From contig CAZASG010000005.1 of NCBI GenBank assembly GCA_964487745.1, positions 1 to 64,000 of the forward strand: a stretch of 64,000 nt of DNA. Direction: 5' to 3'. Under the pieces are notes generated by a model, which was not told the DNA's origin, made no database searches, and saw nothing but the letters and a program-made list of their open reading frames with translations. Every line of letters begins with the position of its first letter. Position 1 is the stretch's first letter. Both the position numbers and the translations under genes were made by a program. This document shows, in pieces, positions 14,482 to 23,115 of the stretch. Source of the DNA: Desulfolinea sp964487745 (GTDB taxonomy: Bacteria; Chloroflexota; Anaerolineae; Anaerolineales; Villigracilaceae).

Positions 14482-17400
14482 CTAATTCTCAGTTGCGTAT
14501 TTTATTGCGCGGCGCCACGGCACATTTTCTATAAAGATTCGCTGTGCTTTGATCGATTGAAGTTTTGAGACCTGTTCGTCCAATAGTTCGTTTGCGTTTT
14601 CTAAAACAACATGGGCGCGTGGGTCTCTCTTTTTTCTCATGGCAGAGTAGAGGGCGTAATAGACTCGCAAAGGTTCCTCTGCACCTTCAAAACGTTTGTC
14701 TTTTTCCATATGGCTAAAAATATATTCAGCCTCTTCTTGGGCTTTGTCCTGGTCATTAGTTTCTGAATACGCCTGTGTCAAGCCTGCGCGTGCTTCGATG
14801 AGCAATCCCGGGGCGCTGCCTTCATTGCGTAGCTCGATGCACCGGTCAAAGGCATAGGTTGCATCCTTAGGGTTTTCGTTGAGTAGAAGCGCGTGTCCCA
14901 AATAGAAATATGTCCAAGCTTGTGCGACACGATCTTCTACGGTAGCAGAAAAAACTATTGCCTTTTGCGCCCAACTTAGTGCATCGCTCGCCAATTCTTG
15001 CCCAATTGCAGATGCGCTTAGATTGACGTAGGTATACATTTCTTCAAGATGATGCCCTAAAGCACGCGTGATCCCCAGCGAGCGTTCATAATAATTCATT
15101 GCCGCGCGATAATCGCCCAGGATGCTTGATAGCCATCCCAGATTTGCGAGCGCGATCCCTTTACCTGCCTGATTTCCTTGCTCCTGAAATACAGAAAGCG
15201 CCTGAGTGATATATTCGCGGGCCACATGATAATCGCCTTGAGATACCCCAACTGAGATCGACAAGTTATTCAATATCTTGGCTTCAAGGTTGCGGTCTTT
15301 CACTTCGCGGGCAGCGATCAATGCTTTTTCATGATGTTGGTGTGCTGTTGTTGGATCTTCTAAGTCAAGGAGGATTAGCCCAAGCGCAGTTAGGGCGTGA
15401 GCTTCGCCGCGCAAGTCTTTAATTTTTCGTGCGTAGGCAACTCCCTCTTCCGCATATTGACGCGCTTTTGTTAGTTCACCAGTATGGGAGAGTGCGTCTG
15501 GCAGGACGACGTAGACAAGCATCAAGATTTCGTCATCTCGTACTTTTTCTGCTAATTCCCGTGCTTTTTCCGCGTATTTCGCCGAATTTTTGAAGTCCCG
15601 TGAAGTAGAAAGGCGATATGCCTGGCGGACAAAGGTATGTGCCAGCAAAGTATTGTCATCTAACTCCCGAGCGCGTAATTCCATCTGCTCGAGGTCTTTT
15701 TCTTGTGCAGTGGAATCGCTGAGGTTGTAATAGCATTCCACGCGTTTGAGACGTAAATCAAATTCGGATTGATGCTCATTGTTGGGCAGTATTGCTAAAG
15801 CACGGGAGAAGAAGTCGATAGCCTGCCTGTTTTGGTAAGCGTTTTTTGCCAGATCTCCAGCGAGTGTTAAATAGCGAAACGCTTCTTCTCTTAGCCCCCC
15901 TCTTTCAGCATGATAAGCCAGCTCACCATAATAGAGTTTTAGGTCTTCGCTGTACACTTCCTGAATCGCATCAAAAGCTAGTTTGTGTAAGCGTCGTTGG
16001 CGCACTTCCAGTTGCATGGAATAAGCAGCGTCACGGAGCAGGGCGTGTGAAAAGATATATTCGATTTCATTTAGATTTGCCCAAATCTTTGCTTGCTCGG
16101 CTGCATAAACGTAGCCGGGTAAATTCTCCAATTGAGATCGTAACATTTCAACCAAAATGTCCACCACAAATTCGCGACCAAGCACCGAGGCGGTCTGGAC
16201 AGTTTCCCGGACTTTTTGGGTCAAGCGGTCGAGACGCGCGATCAGTACAGCGTGAACATCAAGAGGAATGGAGTTGATTGCTTTTTCTTCAGCAGAATAT
16301 TCCTTATCAGCATTGAGGGTGAGCAGCTTTTCTTCCGAGAGATAGTGCAATATCTGTTCAGCAAAAAAAGGATTGCCTTCAGCGCGTTCGTTGAGTAAGT
16401 TGCCCAATTGGGTTGAGATCGATCTCCCGAGAATGTCTTTTGCCAGGGCATGAATGCTAATATGTGATAGTTTTCCAAGCACAAGATGGTGTGTGGTGCT
16501 TTCATCTGAAAGGGGGGATTCTTTTTCAGGTCGTTGTGTAGCGATGATTGCGATTGGATATTCTTTTTCATCATCGGCACGGAGTAAGCGCATGAAGTAT
16601 TCAAAAAAGGCAACGCTGTCTTCATCGAGCCAATGAGCATCTTCCAGAAAGAGCACAAGGGGTTGCTGCAAGCTTTCTGCGCGTAGCAGAGCACTTAGGG
16701 CAATGAGTGTGTTCTCGTAGCGGGCTTTTGCATCCAGGGTTTCGTAGAGCGAATCGGGATGGGTTAGGCCGATTAAGGCTGCCAGGACCGAACCAGTGCG
16801 GCTTAACTCGGAAGCAAGTTCCGGGTGAGGGGTGGATGCGGCAAGTTCATCCAGATTGTGCATAAAGGTGTCCCAGTTGTTTGCTTTTGATTCGCTTTCG
16901 ATCACTTCGAAACGTCTTCTCAACCAAGCATAAAAAGGATTGAAAGCTGTGCGAACGAGTTCTTCAGTTTGAAAACGAATCCATTGAGTTGGAAAATTTT
17001 TGAAATAATCTGAGTCTTGGAATGTGTGCACAAGGCGACTTTTGCCGATGCCGGCTTCGCCAGCGATAAGCATTAATCCGGCGCTTTTGCCCTTGCGAAT
17101 GGGGTCTAGGAAACTGGCGAGTGTTTTGCTTTCATTTTCTCGCCCGACAAACTCGCTATCGTAAAAAGTTTGCGTTTCTGTTTTTTTGCCAAGCAATTGA
17201 TATGTGCGTTGTTTTTTTGCAAAACCTTTAATGGCGTAATTGCCAAGATATTTTACGTTGAAGTTTTTTTCAGCACGGCGAGCGATTTCTTCATCGAGCC
17301 AGAATTCACCTTCGTTGGCGTAGGTCATCAGGCGAGCAGCGAGTGTGATGCCCCACCCGTATGCGGTGTAATCTTCGCGCAAAGAAGTGCCCATAAAGCC

Positions 17401-18402
17401 TGCGTAAGCGGTACGATAGGTGATGCCCGCGCGCAGGTTAAGTTTTGCTCGCCTTGCCAGCTCTGTTACAAAACCTAGCGCTCGCTCCACATCGTGTTCA
17501 CGAGCGATAGGTGCGCCCCAAAGCATCAGAAGGTTGAAGCCCTTGTCGCCAAGTTCTGGGCGCAAGAAGAAGCCACCATATTCTTCTTGCAAGCTGTACA
17601 CCGTTTCCATAAAGGGCTTCATTAACTCTTCGTCGGAGATGTTGATGGGTATGTCGATAAAGAGGTTGATGACATGGCGAAACTCTCCAATGAAAGGCTG
17701 GAGCAAGAGATCTTCTGAGAAGAATAAGTTCATGGGAGCGAGATCGGGGACAGGTTCGTTGACCGCTTTTGGTTCAGGGAGCGAAACAAGGGTCTTTTCG
17801 ATGCGAAAAGCGCTGGCGATCTTCTGTGTCTCTACTATGTCATTGATCCGTTCGAAGGCAAGTGGGTCAGCGAAGATCTCCCCGGGTGCCGCACGTTCCT
17901 CTGCGAAGATCGCGCGATTAATGCTGTCTCCGCGCATCCAGTATGTAAGATGTTTGCCCGTTTTGGATTTGAACATCTGCCAGCGTGTCTCGCCATAGCC
18001 CATCCCGGCTTTGATGGATATGGGGAAATCCCCGAACCTGGTTTTATATTTCGGATGTGAGCGGACGTGCTCTTGCATTGTGACCAATGCTGATAGGCAG
18101 CGTCTCGTCTCCAGACCGGGAATTTGCTCGTCGGGAAAGAAGGCGTTGAACGCATCCCCGGCATAGCCGATCACGAAGCCGCCCTGTTCGTAAACTGCAT
18201 TGACGAGCGGCTCAAAGACCAGACGCATCAGTTCGGCTAAAGTTTCTGCTCCGGGTTGACCGTGAGACGAGAGCGTGTCGACCATCTTTGAAAATCCCGC
18301 AAGGTCAACAAAGATCGCGGCACCGTAACAGGTGCCACGCAATTCATCGGCTTTGTATTTTTTAATGATGAAATTCGGGACAAGGCGACGAACGGTCTGC
18401 AT
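14482..18402 (-). CDS. Double cyclase-domain / ORC-type ATPase / TPR signalling protein
   Basis: 1306 residues. Cyclase homology domain 1 (about 25-200) keeps both metal aspartates, Asp33 in IFVDLAGFSKM and Asp83 in GYAGDAFNAFF. Domain 2 (about 240-405) is degenerate: its first strand reads NLFIDIPI, and the second Asp is replaced (LLMLWGAPIA). A STAND/ORC-like ATPase follows with P-loop GEAGIGKS at 448-455 and Walker-B-like LVLFLEDAHWLDEDS. TPR repeats fill about 860-1250. This is the architecture of large ATPase-coupled adenylyl cyclases in Actinobacteria and Chloroflexi, which sense unknown inputs through the TPRs. The start has GGGAG upstream. It is the last gene of a minus-strand row. 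Confidence 0.88.
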   Translation of the reverse strand: MQTVRRLVPNFIIKKYKADELRGTCYGAAIFVDLAGFSKMVDTLSSHGQPGAETLAELMRLVFEPLVNAVYEQGGFVIGYAGDAFNAFFPDEQIPGLETRRCLSALVTMQEHVRSHPKYKTRFGDFPISIKAGMGYGETRWQMFKSKTGKHLTYWMRGDSINRAIFAEERAAPGEIFADPLAFERINDIVETQKIASAFRIEKTLVSLPEPKAVNEPVPDLAPMNLFFSEDLLLQPFIGEFRHVINLFIDIPINISDEELMKPFMETVYSLQEEYGGFFLRPELGDKGFNLLMLWGAPIAREHDVERALGFVTELARRAKLNLRAGITYRTAYAGFMGTSLREDYTAYGWGITLAARLMTYANEGEFWLDEEIARRAEKNFNVKYLGNYAIKGFAKKQRTYQLLGKKTETQTFYDSEFVGRENESKTLASFLDPIRKGKSAGLMLIAGEAGIGKSRLVHTFQDSDYFKNFPTQWIRFQTEELVRTAFNPFYAWLRRRFEVIESESKANNWDTFMHNLDELAASTPHPELASELSRTGSVLAALIGLTHPDSLYETLDAKARYENTLIALSALLRAESLQQPLVLFLEDAHWLDEDSVAFFEYFMRLLRADDEKEYPIAIIATQRPEKESPLSDESTTHHLVLGKLSHISIHALAKDILGRSISTQLGNLLNERAEGNPFFAEQILHYLSEEKLLTLNADKEYSAEEKAINSIPLDVHAVLIARLDRLTQKVRETVQTASVLGREFVVDILVEMLRSQLENLPGYVYAAEQAKIWANLNEIEYIFSHALLRDAAYSMQLEVRQRRLHKLAFDAIQEVYSEDLKLYYGELAYHAERGGLREEAFRYLTLAGDLAKNAYQNRQAIDFFSRALAILPNNEHQSEFDLRLKRVECYYNLSDSTAQEKDLEQMELRARELDDNTLLAHTFVRQAYRLSTSRDFKNSAKYAEKARELAEKVRDDEILMLVYVVLPDALSHTGELTKARQYAEEGVAYARKIKDLRGEAHALTALGLILLDLEDPTTAHQHHEKALIAAREVKDRNLEAKILNNLSISVGVSQGDYHVAREYITQALSVFQEQGNQAGKGIALANLGWLSSILGDYRAAMNYYERSLGITRALGHHLEEMYTYVNLSASAIGQELASDALSWAQKAIVFSATVEDRVAQAWTYFYLGHALLLNENPKDATYAFDRCIELRNEGSAPGLLIEARAGLTQAYSETNDQDKAQEEAEYIFSHMEKDKRFEGAEEPLRVYYALYSAMRKKRDPRAHVVLENANELLDEQVSKLQSIKAQRIFIENVPWRRAIKYATEN

Positions 18403-18433
18403 AGTTACTCTCCCAAGATTGCTGCCAGTTTTT

Positions 18434-19048
18434 TCAGATGAGCTTGATCGTTTTTAAGAAATTCAGTGTTATCCGCGCTGTGGCACCCCAGAGCAATTCT
18501 CCATCGTAGGGATGATAGGCAATGGTGGGGTGATGTGCTTTCGGATGCTGAAATTGCCAATAATTGCGCGGGTTTGCCAGCCAATTCAGCGGCATGGTAA
18601 AGACCCGCCCAACTTCAATAGTGGAAACCAAAAAGGAATAGGGGAAAGGGAAAACGCCAACAACGGGCGTGATCTCGTAATGCGTTACAGTGACGACTTC
18701 GTTGACACGCCCAAGTACTTTCACGTCTTGCGGTTTGAGCCCGATCTCTTCTTCGGCTTCGCGCAGCGCAGTTCTCTCGGGCGTCTCATCCTCTGCGTCG
18801 CATTGCCCGCCGGGAAAGGAGACTTGTCCGCTGTGGTCGTTGAGCGTGTCGGTGCGGCGCGTATAAAGCAGATGCCACTCGCCCTGAAAGAAGGTCAGCG
18901 GGATGAGTACCGCAGCGCATTTTAGCGATTTTTTTTCTCCCTCGGCAGGACGCCCAATATAACCATCTGTTGCAGGGAGATCATTTTGGTGATAGCTGCG
19001 TCGTAAACGCGTGGCGATCTGGGCTTGCGTGATGGCTTCGATCTTAAT
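18434..19048 (-). CDS. NUDIX hydrolase, CoA pyrophosphatase type, with an unusual start codon
   Basis: 204 residues from the proposed start. The family signature LLYTRRTDTLNDHSGQVSFPGG, then the NUDIX box ending ALREAEEEIGL, matches the NudL/UPF0035 CoA pyrophosphatases, which cleave CoA to phosphopantetheine and 3',5'-ADP. In the natural start region no ATG, GTG or TTG exists in frame. An ATT at 19048-19046 follows GAGGAGAGA, overlaps the upstream stop (ATTAA), and would give a normal N-terminus (KIEAITQAQIATRL). The only ATG start (19195) would overlap the zinc-ribbon gene by about 150 bases. I therefore propose ATT initiation coupled to the upstream gene. Confidence 0.75.
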   Translation of the reverse strand: MKIEAITQAQIATRLRRSYHQNDLPATDGYIGRPAEGEKKSLKCAAVLIPLTFFQGEWHLLYTRRTDTLNDHSGQVSFPGGQCDAEDETPERTALREAEEEIGLKPQDVKVLGRVNEVVTVTHYEITPVVGVFPFPYSFLVSTIEVGRVFTMPLNWLANPRNYWQFQHPKAHHPTIAYHPYDGELLWGATARITLNFLKTIKLI

Positions 19049-19589
19049 TCTCTCCTCGAACGGGACTGCCGCAATAAAGACATTCTGCAGTGTTCCGGTC
19101 TGCCCATTCGACCTCGTCAGAGCGTAGGGGGGCACCACAACCGGGGCAATGTGTGGGCAGGCTTGGGCGAGATGCGGTGCTGGGCGGCGCTTCACCAGCA
19201 GGAAGTTTTTCTGCTAAAAGTGCAGCGATCTCATCTGCTTCAGTTTTATAGCCCAGTTCGTTGAGTTCGCCTACGGCGCGCTGCCCGAAGCGCTGGAGCG
19301 GCTCCCATTGATGATGTGCAGCGATGGCGATTAAACCTTTTTTGAGATGCGGCATCCCTTTTTCGGGGTTTTTGGCGAGGAAATAGGCGCGTCCTGCGCG
19401 GAGATGAAAATGGGGTGCGCGGGGGATGCGGCGGGCGTCGGCGCGGCGGGCGATCTCTTCAAAGGCAACTGCCGCCTCTGCGTGGTGACCAGCATCCATC
19501 AGTTCGTTTGCGCGGCGCAGTTCTGGCGGTACGCGTGGTGGCCCTGGTCGCCGAAATGGACGGCGGAGCGGTCTGCCTCGTCTTCTCAT
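19044..19589 (-). CDS. Helical protein with C-terminal zinc ribbon
   Basis: 181 residues. The N-terminal 25 residues are rich in Arg and Pro (RRRGRPLRRPFRRPGPP). A helical TPR-like part follows (AGHHAEAAVAFEEIARRADA, GRAYFLAKNPEKGMPHLKKG). The C-terminus holds two CxxC pairs, HCPGCGAP and ECLYCGSP, forming a probable structural zinc ribbon. No family with a known function is recognised. It has a clear AGGAG site, sits 10 bases after the lipoprotein gene, and overlaps the NUDIX start. Confidence 0.7.
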   Translation of the reverse strand: MRRRGRPLRRPFRRPGPPRVPPELRRANELMDAGHHAEAAVAFEEIARRADARRIPRAPHFHLRAGRAYFLAKNPEKGMPHLKKGLIAIAAHHQWEPLQRFGQRAVGELNELGYKTEADEIAALLAEKLPAGEAPPSTASRPSLPTHCPGCGAPLRSDEVEWADRNTAECLYCGSPVRGEN

Positions 19590-19598
19590 CGCTTTCTC

Positions 19599-20486
19599 CT
19601 ATTCTGCACGACGGAATTCGATCAATTCCATCGTTTCATCGAGCGCAATGGGGAAAGTCATCCCTTGTGCCTCTACGCTGACTTCTGTGATCTCCATCTT
19701 GACCATGCCGATATAGGGCTCAAACCAATGCGTGGAGTTGATGTACAGAACACTATCCACTGTCATTAGGCCCATGTCGAGTTTGATATCCATGGTCATT
19801 TCGCGGGTGACTTTGATGGCGTTCGTATAGGTGCCTGCCTCGACGGTGATGCTTTCACCGGTCGCGAGGATTTGCCAGTTCATGATGGCGGGAGAATCTT
19901 GGATCAAGACAGTGATCGATTCGCCTTCGTCTTCAACGGTGATCTCGCCGTTCATGACATATTCTGACGTCCAGGCGGTGGTCCAGTTATCAGCAATAAA
20001 GGTTGCTTCAGCAGGGGCGATATAACCGGCGACATATTCCATATTCATGGCGCCATCGACCATATTGTCAACCAGTGAGCCAAGAGTAGCAGTGGGGTAG
20101 TTCTTGATCGCCCCGGCCTCGCATTCTGCTGTGGATTGCGAAGTGATGCCCGTTGTCAGATTGAGCATGTCGATGGTGGCGATATTGCCCTCAACGCTGG
20201 CGACAGTGATGCCGGTTTGCGCAGGTCCTTCAGGACTGCTGCTTCTGTATACCATCTGTTGTCCGGGAATAAGCGGATAGAGAATATTGTTGCAGGGGCC
20301 ATCATATGCTGCAGCAGGTGGCGCGGCAGCTTCCTCGGATGTGGTTTCTTCTGGCTCTTCCATCGCTTCAGGGGCGGGGGCTTCTTCTTCGGGTGTTTGG
20401 TTATCAGCGATCGACGATGCGAAATTGCACGCCAGGGAAAAGGTGAGCGCGGCAGCAAGTGTTAGCAGTAGTGTTTTCTTATTCAT
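19599..20486 (-). CDS. Secreted lipoprotein of unknown function
   Basis: 295 residues from the ATG at 20486, which has GGAGG nearby; the longer frame to 20537 is rejected. The signal peptide MNKKTLLLTLAAALTFSLAC ends in a lipobox with Cys20. A low-complexity linker of Pro, Glu and Ala follows (about 30-75). A globular beta-rich domain of about 200 residues comes next (LYPLIPGQQMVYRSSSPEG, VEAGTYTNAIKVTREMTMDI). It resembles DUF3108-like outer-surface proteins only loosely, so I leave the function open. It overlaps the trmI stop by eight bases. Confidence 0.72.
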   Translation of the reverse strand: MNKKTLLLTLAAALTFSLACNFASSIADNQTPEEEAPAPEAMEEPEETTSEEAAAPPAAAYDGPCNNILYPLIPGQQMVYRSSSPEGPAQTGITVASVEGNIATIDMLNLTTGITSQSTAECEAGAIKNYPTATLGSLVDNMVDGAMNMEYVAGYIAPAEATFIADNWTTAWTSEYVMNGEITVEDEGESITVLIQDSPAIMNWQILATGESITVEAGTYTNAIKVTREMTMDIKLDMGLMTVDSVLYINSTHWFEPYIGMVKMEITEVSVEAQGMTFPIALDETMELIEFRRAE

Positions 20487-21315
20487 CAATTTCCTCCTGA
20501 TCGGATGATGTCTCTGTTCTTTCCTTATCAATCTCAACGCGCCGCCCGAAGACCAAAAATCCGGTATGAGCGATCATGCGGTCAGTAGGGCGTAGACGCG
20601 CAGGTTGGGGTTTGAAATAGCGCAGCAGGATCTCGCAGGCTTCGACAAAGGCGAAGTTATGTTGATTCAAGGTTAGCAGGAGATTTTGTACCTGATTGAA
20701 AGTCGGTACCAGGCTGGCGAAAAATCCGCCGGGGCGAATGGCGGCGCGAGCTTGTGGGACATAGTCGTGGGGAGCCTGGACATCCAGAAAGACCATATCC
20801 ACATCTTCTTCGTCAAAGCCCTTTTCAATATCACGCATTTTGAAATCCACGCGCTCAGAAAGACCGAGTCGGCGTAGATTTTTTTTGGCGAGCTTTTGCA
20901 TCGGTTCGCGCACTTCGTAGGAGTAGATCTTTCCGGTATCTCCAACGGAATACGCTAGGGCTGTGGTCATTGATCCTGAACCGGTACCCGCTTCAATCAC
21001 GCGCGATCCGGGCCCAACTCCTGTTGTCTGGAAGATGAACCCAATATCCTTTGGATACAAGATTTGCGTGTTGCGCGGCATCTCCCGTAATACATCTGCC
21101 AGCGAGGGTTGAAAAACATAAAAGGGATTGCCTGTGTGGCTGCGGAGCTTTGTCCCCCAGGGTTTGCCAATGATCTCGTCATGCTTCAAAATACCGCGAT
21201 GGGTGTGGAAGTCCATACCGGCCTTGAGCGTGATGATGTAGTGCTTGTGGCGCTGCCCGACAAGCAGGACAAGGTCCTTGTCTTGAATGTGAGTTGTGTG
21301 TAAGTTCCAGGTCAT
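20479..21315 (-). CDS. trmI: tRNA (adenine-58-N1)-methyltransferase
   Basis: 278 residues. An N-terminal OB-like domain (about 1-80) precedes a SAM-binding domain with VIEAGTGSGSMTTALAYSVG, the second-strand IYSYEVREPMQKLAKKNL and the catalytic-region VFLDVQAPHDYV. The C-terminal RPTDRMIAHTGFLVFGRR is the TrmI/Gcd14 signature. It methylates N1 of A58 in the T-loop of tRNAs. The last 20 residues are a charged tail (KERTETSSDQEEIDE). It starts just after the LysE gene stop. Confidence 0.92.
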   Translation of the reverse strand: MTWNLHTTHIQDKDLVLLVGQRHKHYIITLKAGMDFHTHRGILKHDEIIGKPWGTKLRSHTGNPFYVFQPSLADVLREMPRNTQILYPKDIGFIFQTTGVGPGSRVIEAGTGSGSMTTALAYSVGDTGKIYSYEVREPMQKLAKKNLRRLGLSERVDFKMRDIEKGFDEEDVDMVFLDVQAPHDYVPQARAAIRPGGFFASLVPTFNQVQNLLLTLNQHNFAFVEACEILLRYFKPQPARLRPTDRMIAHTGFLVFGRRVEIDKERTETSSDQEEIDE

Positions 21316-21319
21316 TTTT

Positions 21320-21925
21320 CTATCTTACCACGATGCCAAGCCAGAGTTGATAGAGACCAAAAACGGACAGAGCAATGGACGCAAAAAGCAGCAGCCCGCG
21401 CCGAAGACGCTCTCCAATTTGGCTTGCCACGCCCACGAGAACAATGAGCGTGAGATTCAGCGAGATCATTGTCCCATAAAACGCGACAATGAATCCGATC
21501 CCGTTTGAGGGGCTTTCTGCCCACCCCTTAAGTAAAAGTGGACCGCTTACCAGGCTCCAGAAAATATAAGGTCCCGGACTGACAAGGTTCATCGTCGCGG
21601 CCTTTAGTAGGCTTTGATCGGAGGACTTTTGTCCGGCGTTGGGGTCGAAGTTGCGCCACTGCTGAAAGGAGGACCACGCCAGATAAAGGATAAAAAGCCC
21701 GCCTGCAATATAGAGGCCGCGCTGTAAAGATTCAGGCATTTGTTTGAGTACAAAAACTGCCAGGATAATAATGGGGCCATCACTGACGAGTGGGGCGAAG
21801 GCAGCGATCAAGGTCTTGCGCCAGCCATTTGCAAGCGTTTGCGTGATGAGATAGGTTTGAAAAGGGCCCGGTTGTGCGCCAGCGGCAACACCCAGCGTGA
21901 GGCCCTGCAGAATATAAGCGAGCAT
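21320..21925 (-). CDS. LysE family exporter
   Basis: 201 residues with about six membrane helices. The start MLAYILQGLTLGVAAGAQPGPFQTYLITQTL carries the LysE/RhtB motif, with GAQPGPF in place of the commoner G.TPGP(N). The family exports amino acids or their analogues. AAGGAG precedes the ATG. It is the first gene of the minus-strand row that continues through trmI; the substrate is unknown. Confidence 0.85.
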   Translation of the reverse strand: MLAYILQGLTLGVAAGAQPGPFQTYLITQTLANGWRKTLIAAFAPLVSDGPIIILAVFVLKQMPESLQRGLYIAGGLFILYLAWSSFQQWRNFDPNAGQKSSDQSLLKAATMNLVSPGPYIFWSLVSGPLLLKGWAESPSNGIGFIVAFYGTMISLNLTLIVLVGVASQIGERLRRGLLLFASIALSVFGLYQLWLGIVVR

Positions 21926-22016
21926 TATGACTCCTTTGATGAAATCTGGCTATTTATAGAGCGTTTTCTGGAAAAGAGCAAGCCATAGCAAAGAATCTGT
22001 TGCTCTCGGCGTAAAC

Positions 22017-22045
22017 TTGACTTAAAGACTCTTTTTTTGTATACT
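22017..22045 (+). promoter_or_regulatory. Sigma-70 promoter 1 of the ABC exporter operon
   Basis: TTGACT (22017-22022) and TATACT (22040-22045) are separated by 17 bases. Transcription would begin about 92 bases before the ATG at 22144. Confidence 0.7.
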
Positions 22046-22053
22046 AATGATTG

Positions 22054-22081
22054 TTACCCGATAATCTGCATATTTGGGTAA
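22054..22081. promoter_or_regulatory. Inverted repeat between tandem promoters, possible operator
   Basis: TTACCC (22054-22059) and GGGTAA (22076-22081) flank 16 bases. The repeat lies just downstream of promoter 1 and just upstream of promoter 2, where a bound repressor would block the first and interfere with the second. The regulator is not encoded next to it. Confidence 0.35.
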
Positions 22082-22082
22082 T

Positions 22083-22111
22083 TTGTCTTTAGGGTGTTTA
22101 TTCTGTACAAT
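22083..22111 (+). promoter_or_regulatory. Promoter 2 of the ABC exporter operon
   Basis: TTGTCT (22083-22088) and TACAAT (22106-22111), spacer 17. The start would fall about 27 bases before the ATG at 22144, leaving room for the GAGAGAG ribosome binding site. Confidence 0.5.
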
Positions 22112-22143
22112 CAGCATATCCTTATTCAATATGAGAGAGAGCT

Positions 22144-23115
22144 ATGAATTCTATTGAAATCAGTCATTTAAAACGAGTTTACCGCGCCACGATTGGTGTA
22201 ATCCGTCGTTCTGTAAAAGAAGTTGTTGCCGTTGAAGATATTTCCTTTGACATCAAAGAGGGTGAATTATTTGGCTTGCTCGGGCCGAACGGTGCCGGGA
22301 AGACGACCACGGTCAAAGTTTTGGCAACCTTGCTGATCCCCGATGCTGGTACGGTACGTGTCAAGGGCTTGGATATCGTTAAGGATGCCAACGAAGTTCG
22401 TAAGCATATCGGTTTTATCTTTGGCGGCGAACGCGGGCTTTATTGGCGGCTTTCCGCGATTGATAATTTGCGCTATTTTGCGAGTCTCTATCATGTTGAC
22501 CCGGATATCTCGAAAAAGCGGATCCCGTATCTAATGGATTTGGTCGGCTTGAATGGACGTGGGGATGAAAAGGTGCAGGGTTATTCACGCGGAATGAAAC
22601 AGCGTCTGCATGTTGCTCGCACTTTGCTGCATGACCCCGATATTCTCTTCCTCGATGAGCCGACCATCGGGCTTGATCCCGTCGGTGCGCGCGAGTTCCG
22701 TGAAGTGATCCGCAATTTGCAATCGGAGAAGAAGACCATTTTGCTTACGACACACTATATGTTTGAAGCCGATTCGCTTTGTGAGCGAATTGCTGTGATT
22801 GATAAAGGCAAGATCGTCGCGCTGGATACGCCGTCTGCACTGAAGGAGCATGTCAGCGATCTCTCTGTTGTAGAGGTGGAAACCTTTGGCGTTCCTGAAA
22901 AAGTGGTTGAAGATATCCGTAACCTCGCCTTTGTGGATGCGTTGTCTGTCGACGAGCACGGCCAACGTCAACGTTTGCTTGTTCAAACTTCCCTCGGCGC
23001 TGAAGCTGTCCCGGACGTGATGTCCGCGTTGGACGGCATGCGTGTCGGGCGTGTTACCGTGCGCGAACCAACCCTTGAAGATGCCTACGTCCGCTTGGTA
23101 GGAGGCAAAGTATGA
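22144..23115 (+). CDS. ABC-2 type exporter, ATP-binding subunit
   Basis: 323 residues. Walker A is LLGPNGAGKTTTVK, the signature is VQGYSRGMKQRLHVARTL, Walker B is DILFLDEPTIGLDPVGAREF, and the switch His lies in LLTTHYMFEADSL. The C-terminal 90 residues form the regulatory domain found in DrrA/NatA subunits. It powers export by the two permeases that follow, the first of which overlaps its stop (ATGA). This family usually exports lipids, antibiotics or ions; the substrate is unknown. Confidence 0.93.
   Translation: MNSIEISHLKRVYRATIGVIRRSVKEVVAVEDISFDIKEGELFGLLGPNGAGKTTTVKVLATLLIPDAGTVRVKGLDIVKDANEVRKHIGFIFGGERGLYWRLSAIDNLRYFASLYHVDPDISKKRIPYLMDLVGLNGRGDEKVQGYSRGMKQRLHVARTLLHDPDILFLDEPTIGLDPVGAREFREVIRNLQSEKKTILLTTHYMFEADSLCERIAVIDKGKIVALDTPSALKEHVSDLSVVEVETFGVPEKVVEDIRNLAFVDALSVDEHGQRQRLLVQTSLGAEAVPDVMSALDGMRVGRVTVREPTLEDAYVRLVGGKV

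Noticed and set aside
18434..19195. Longer NUDIX start at ATG 19195
   Set aside because: It would overlap the zinc-ribbon gene by about 150 bases and add 49 residues not seen in CoA pyrophosphatases.
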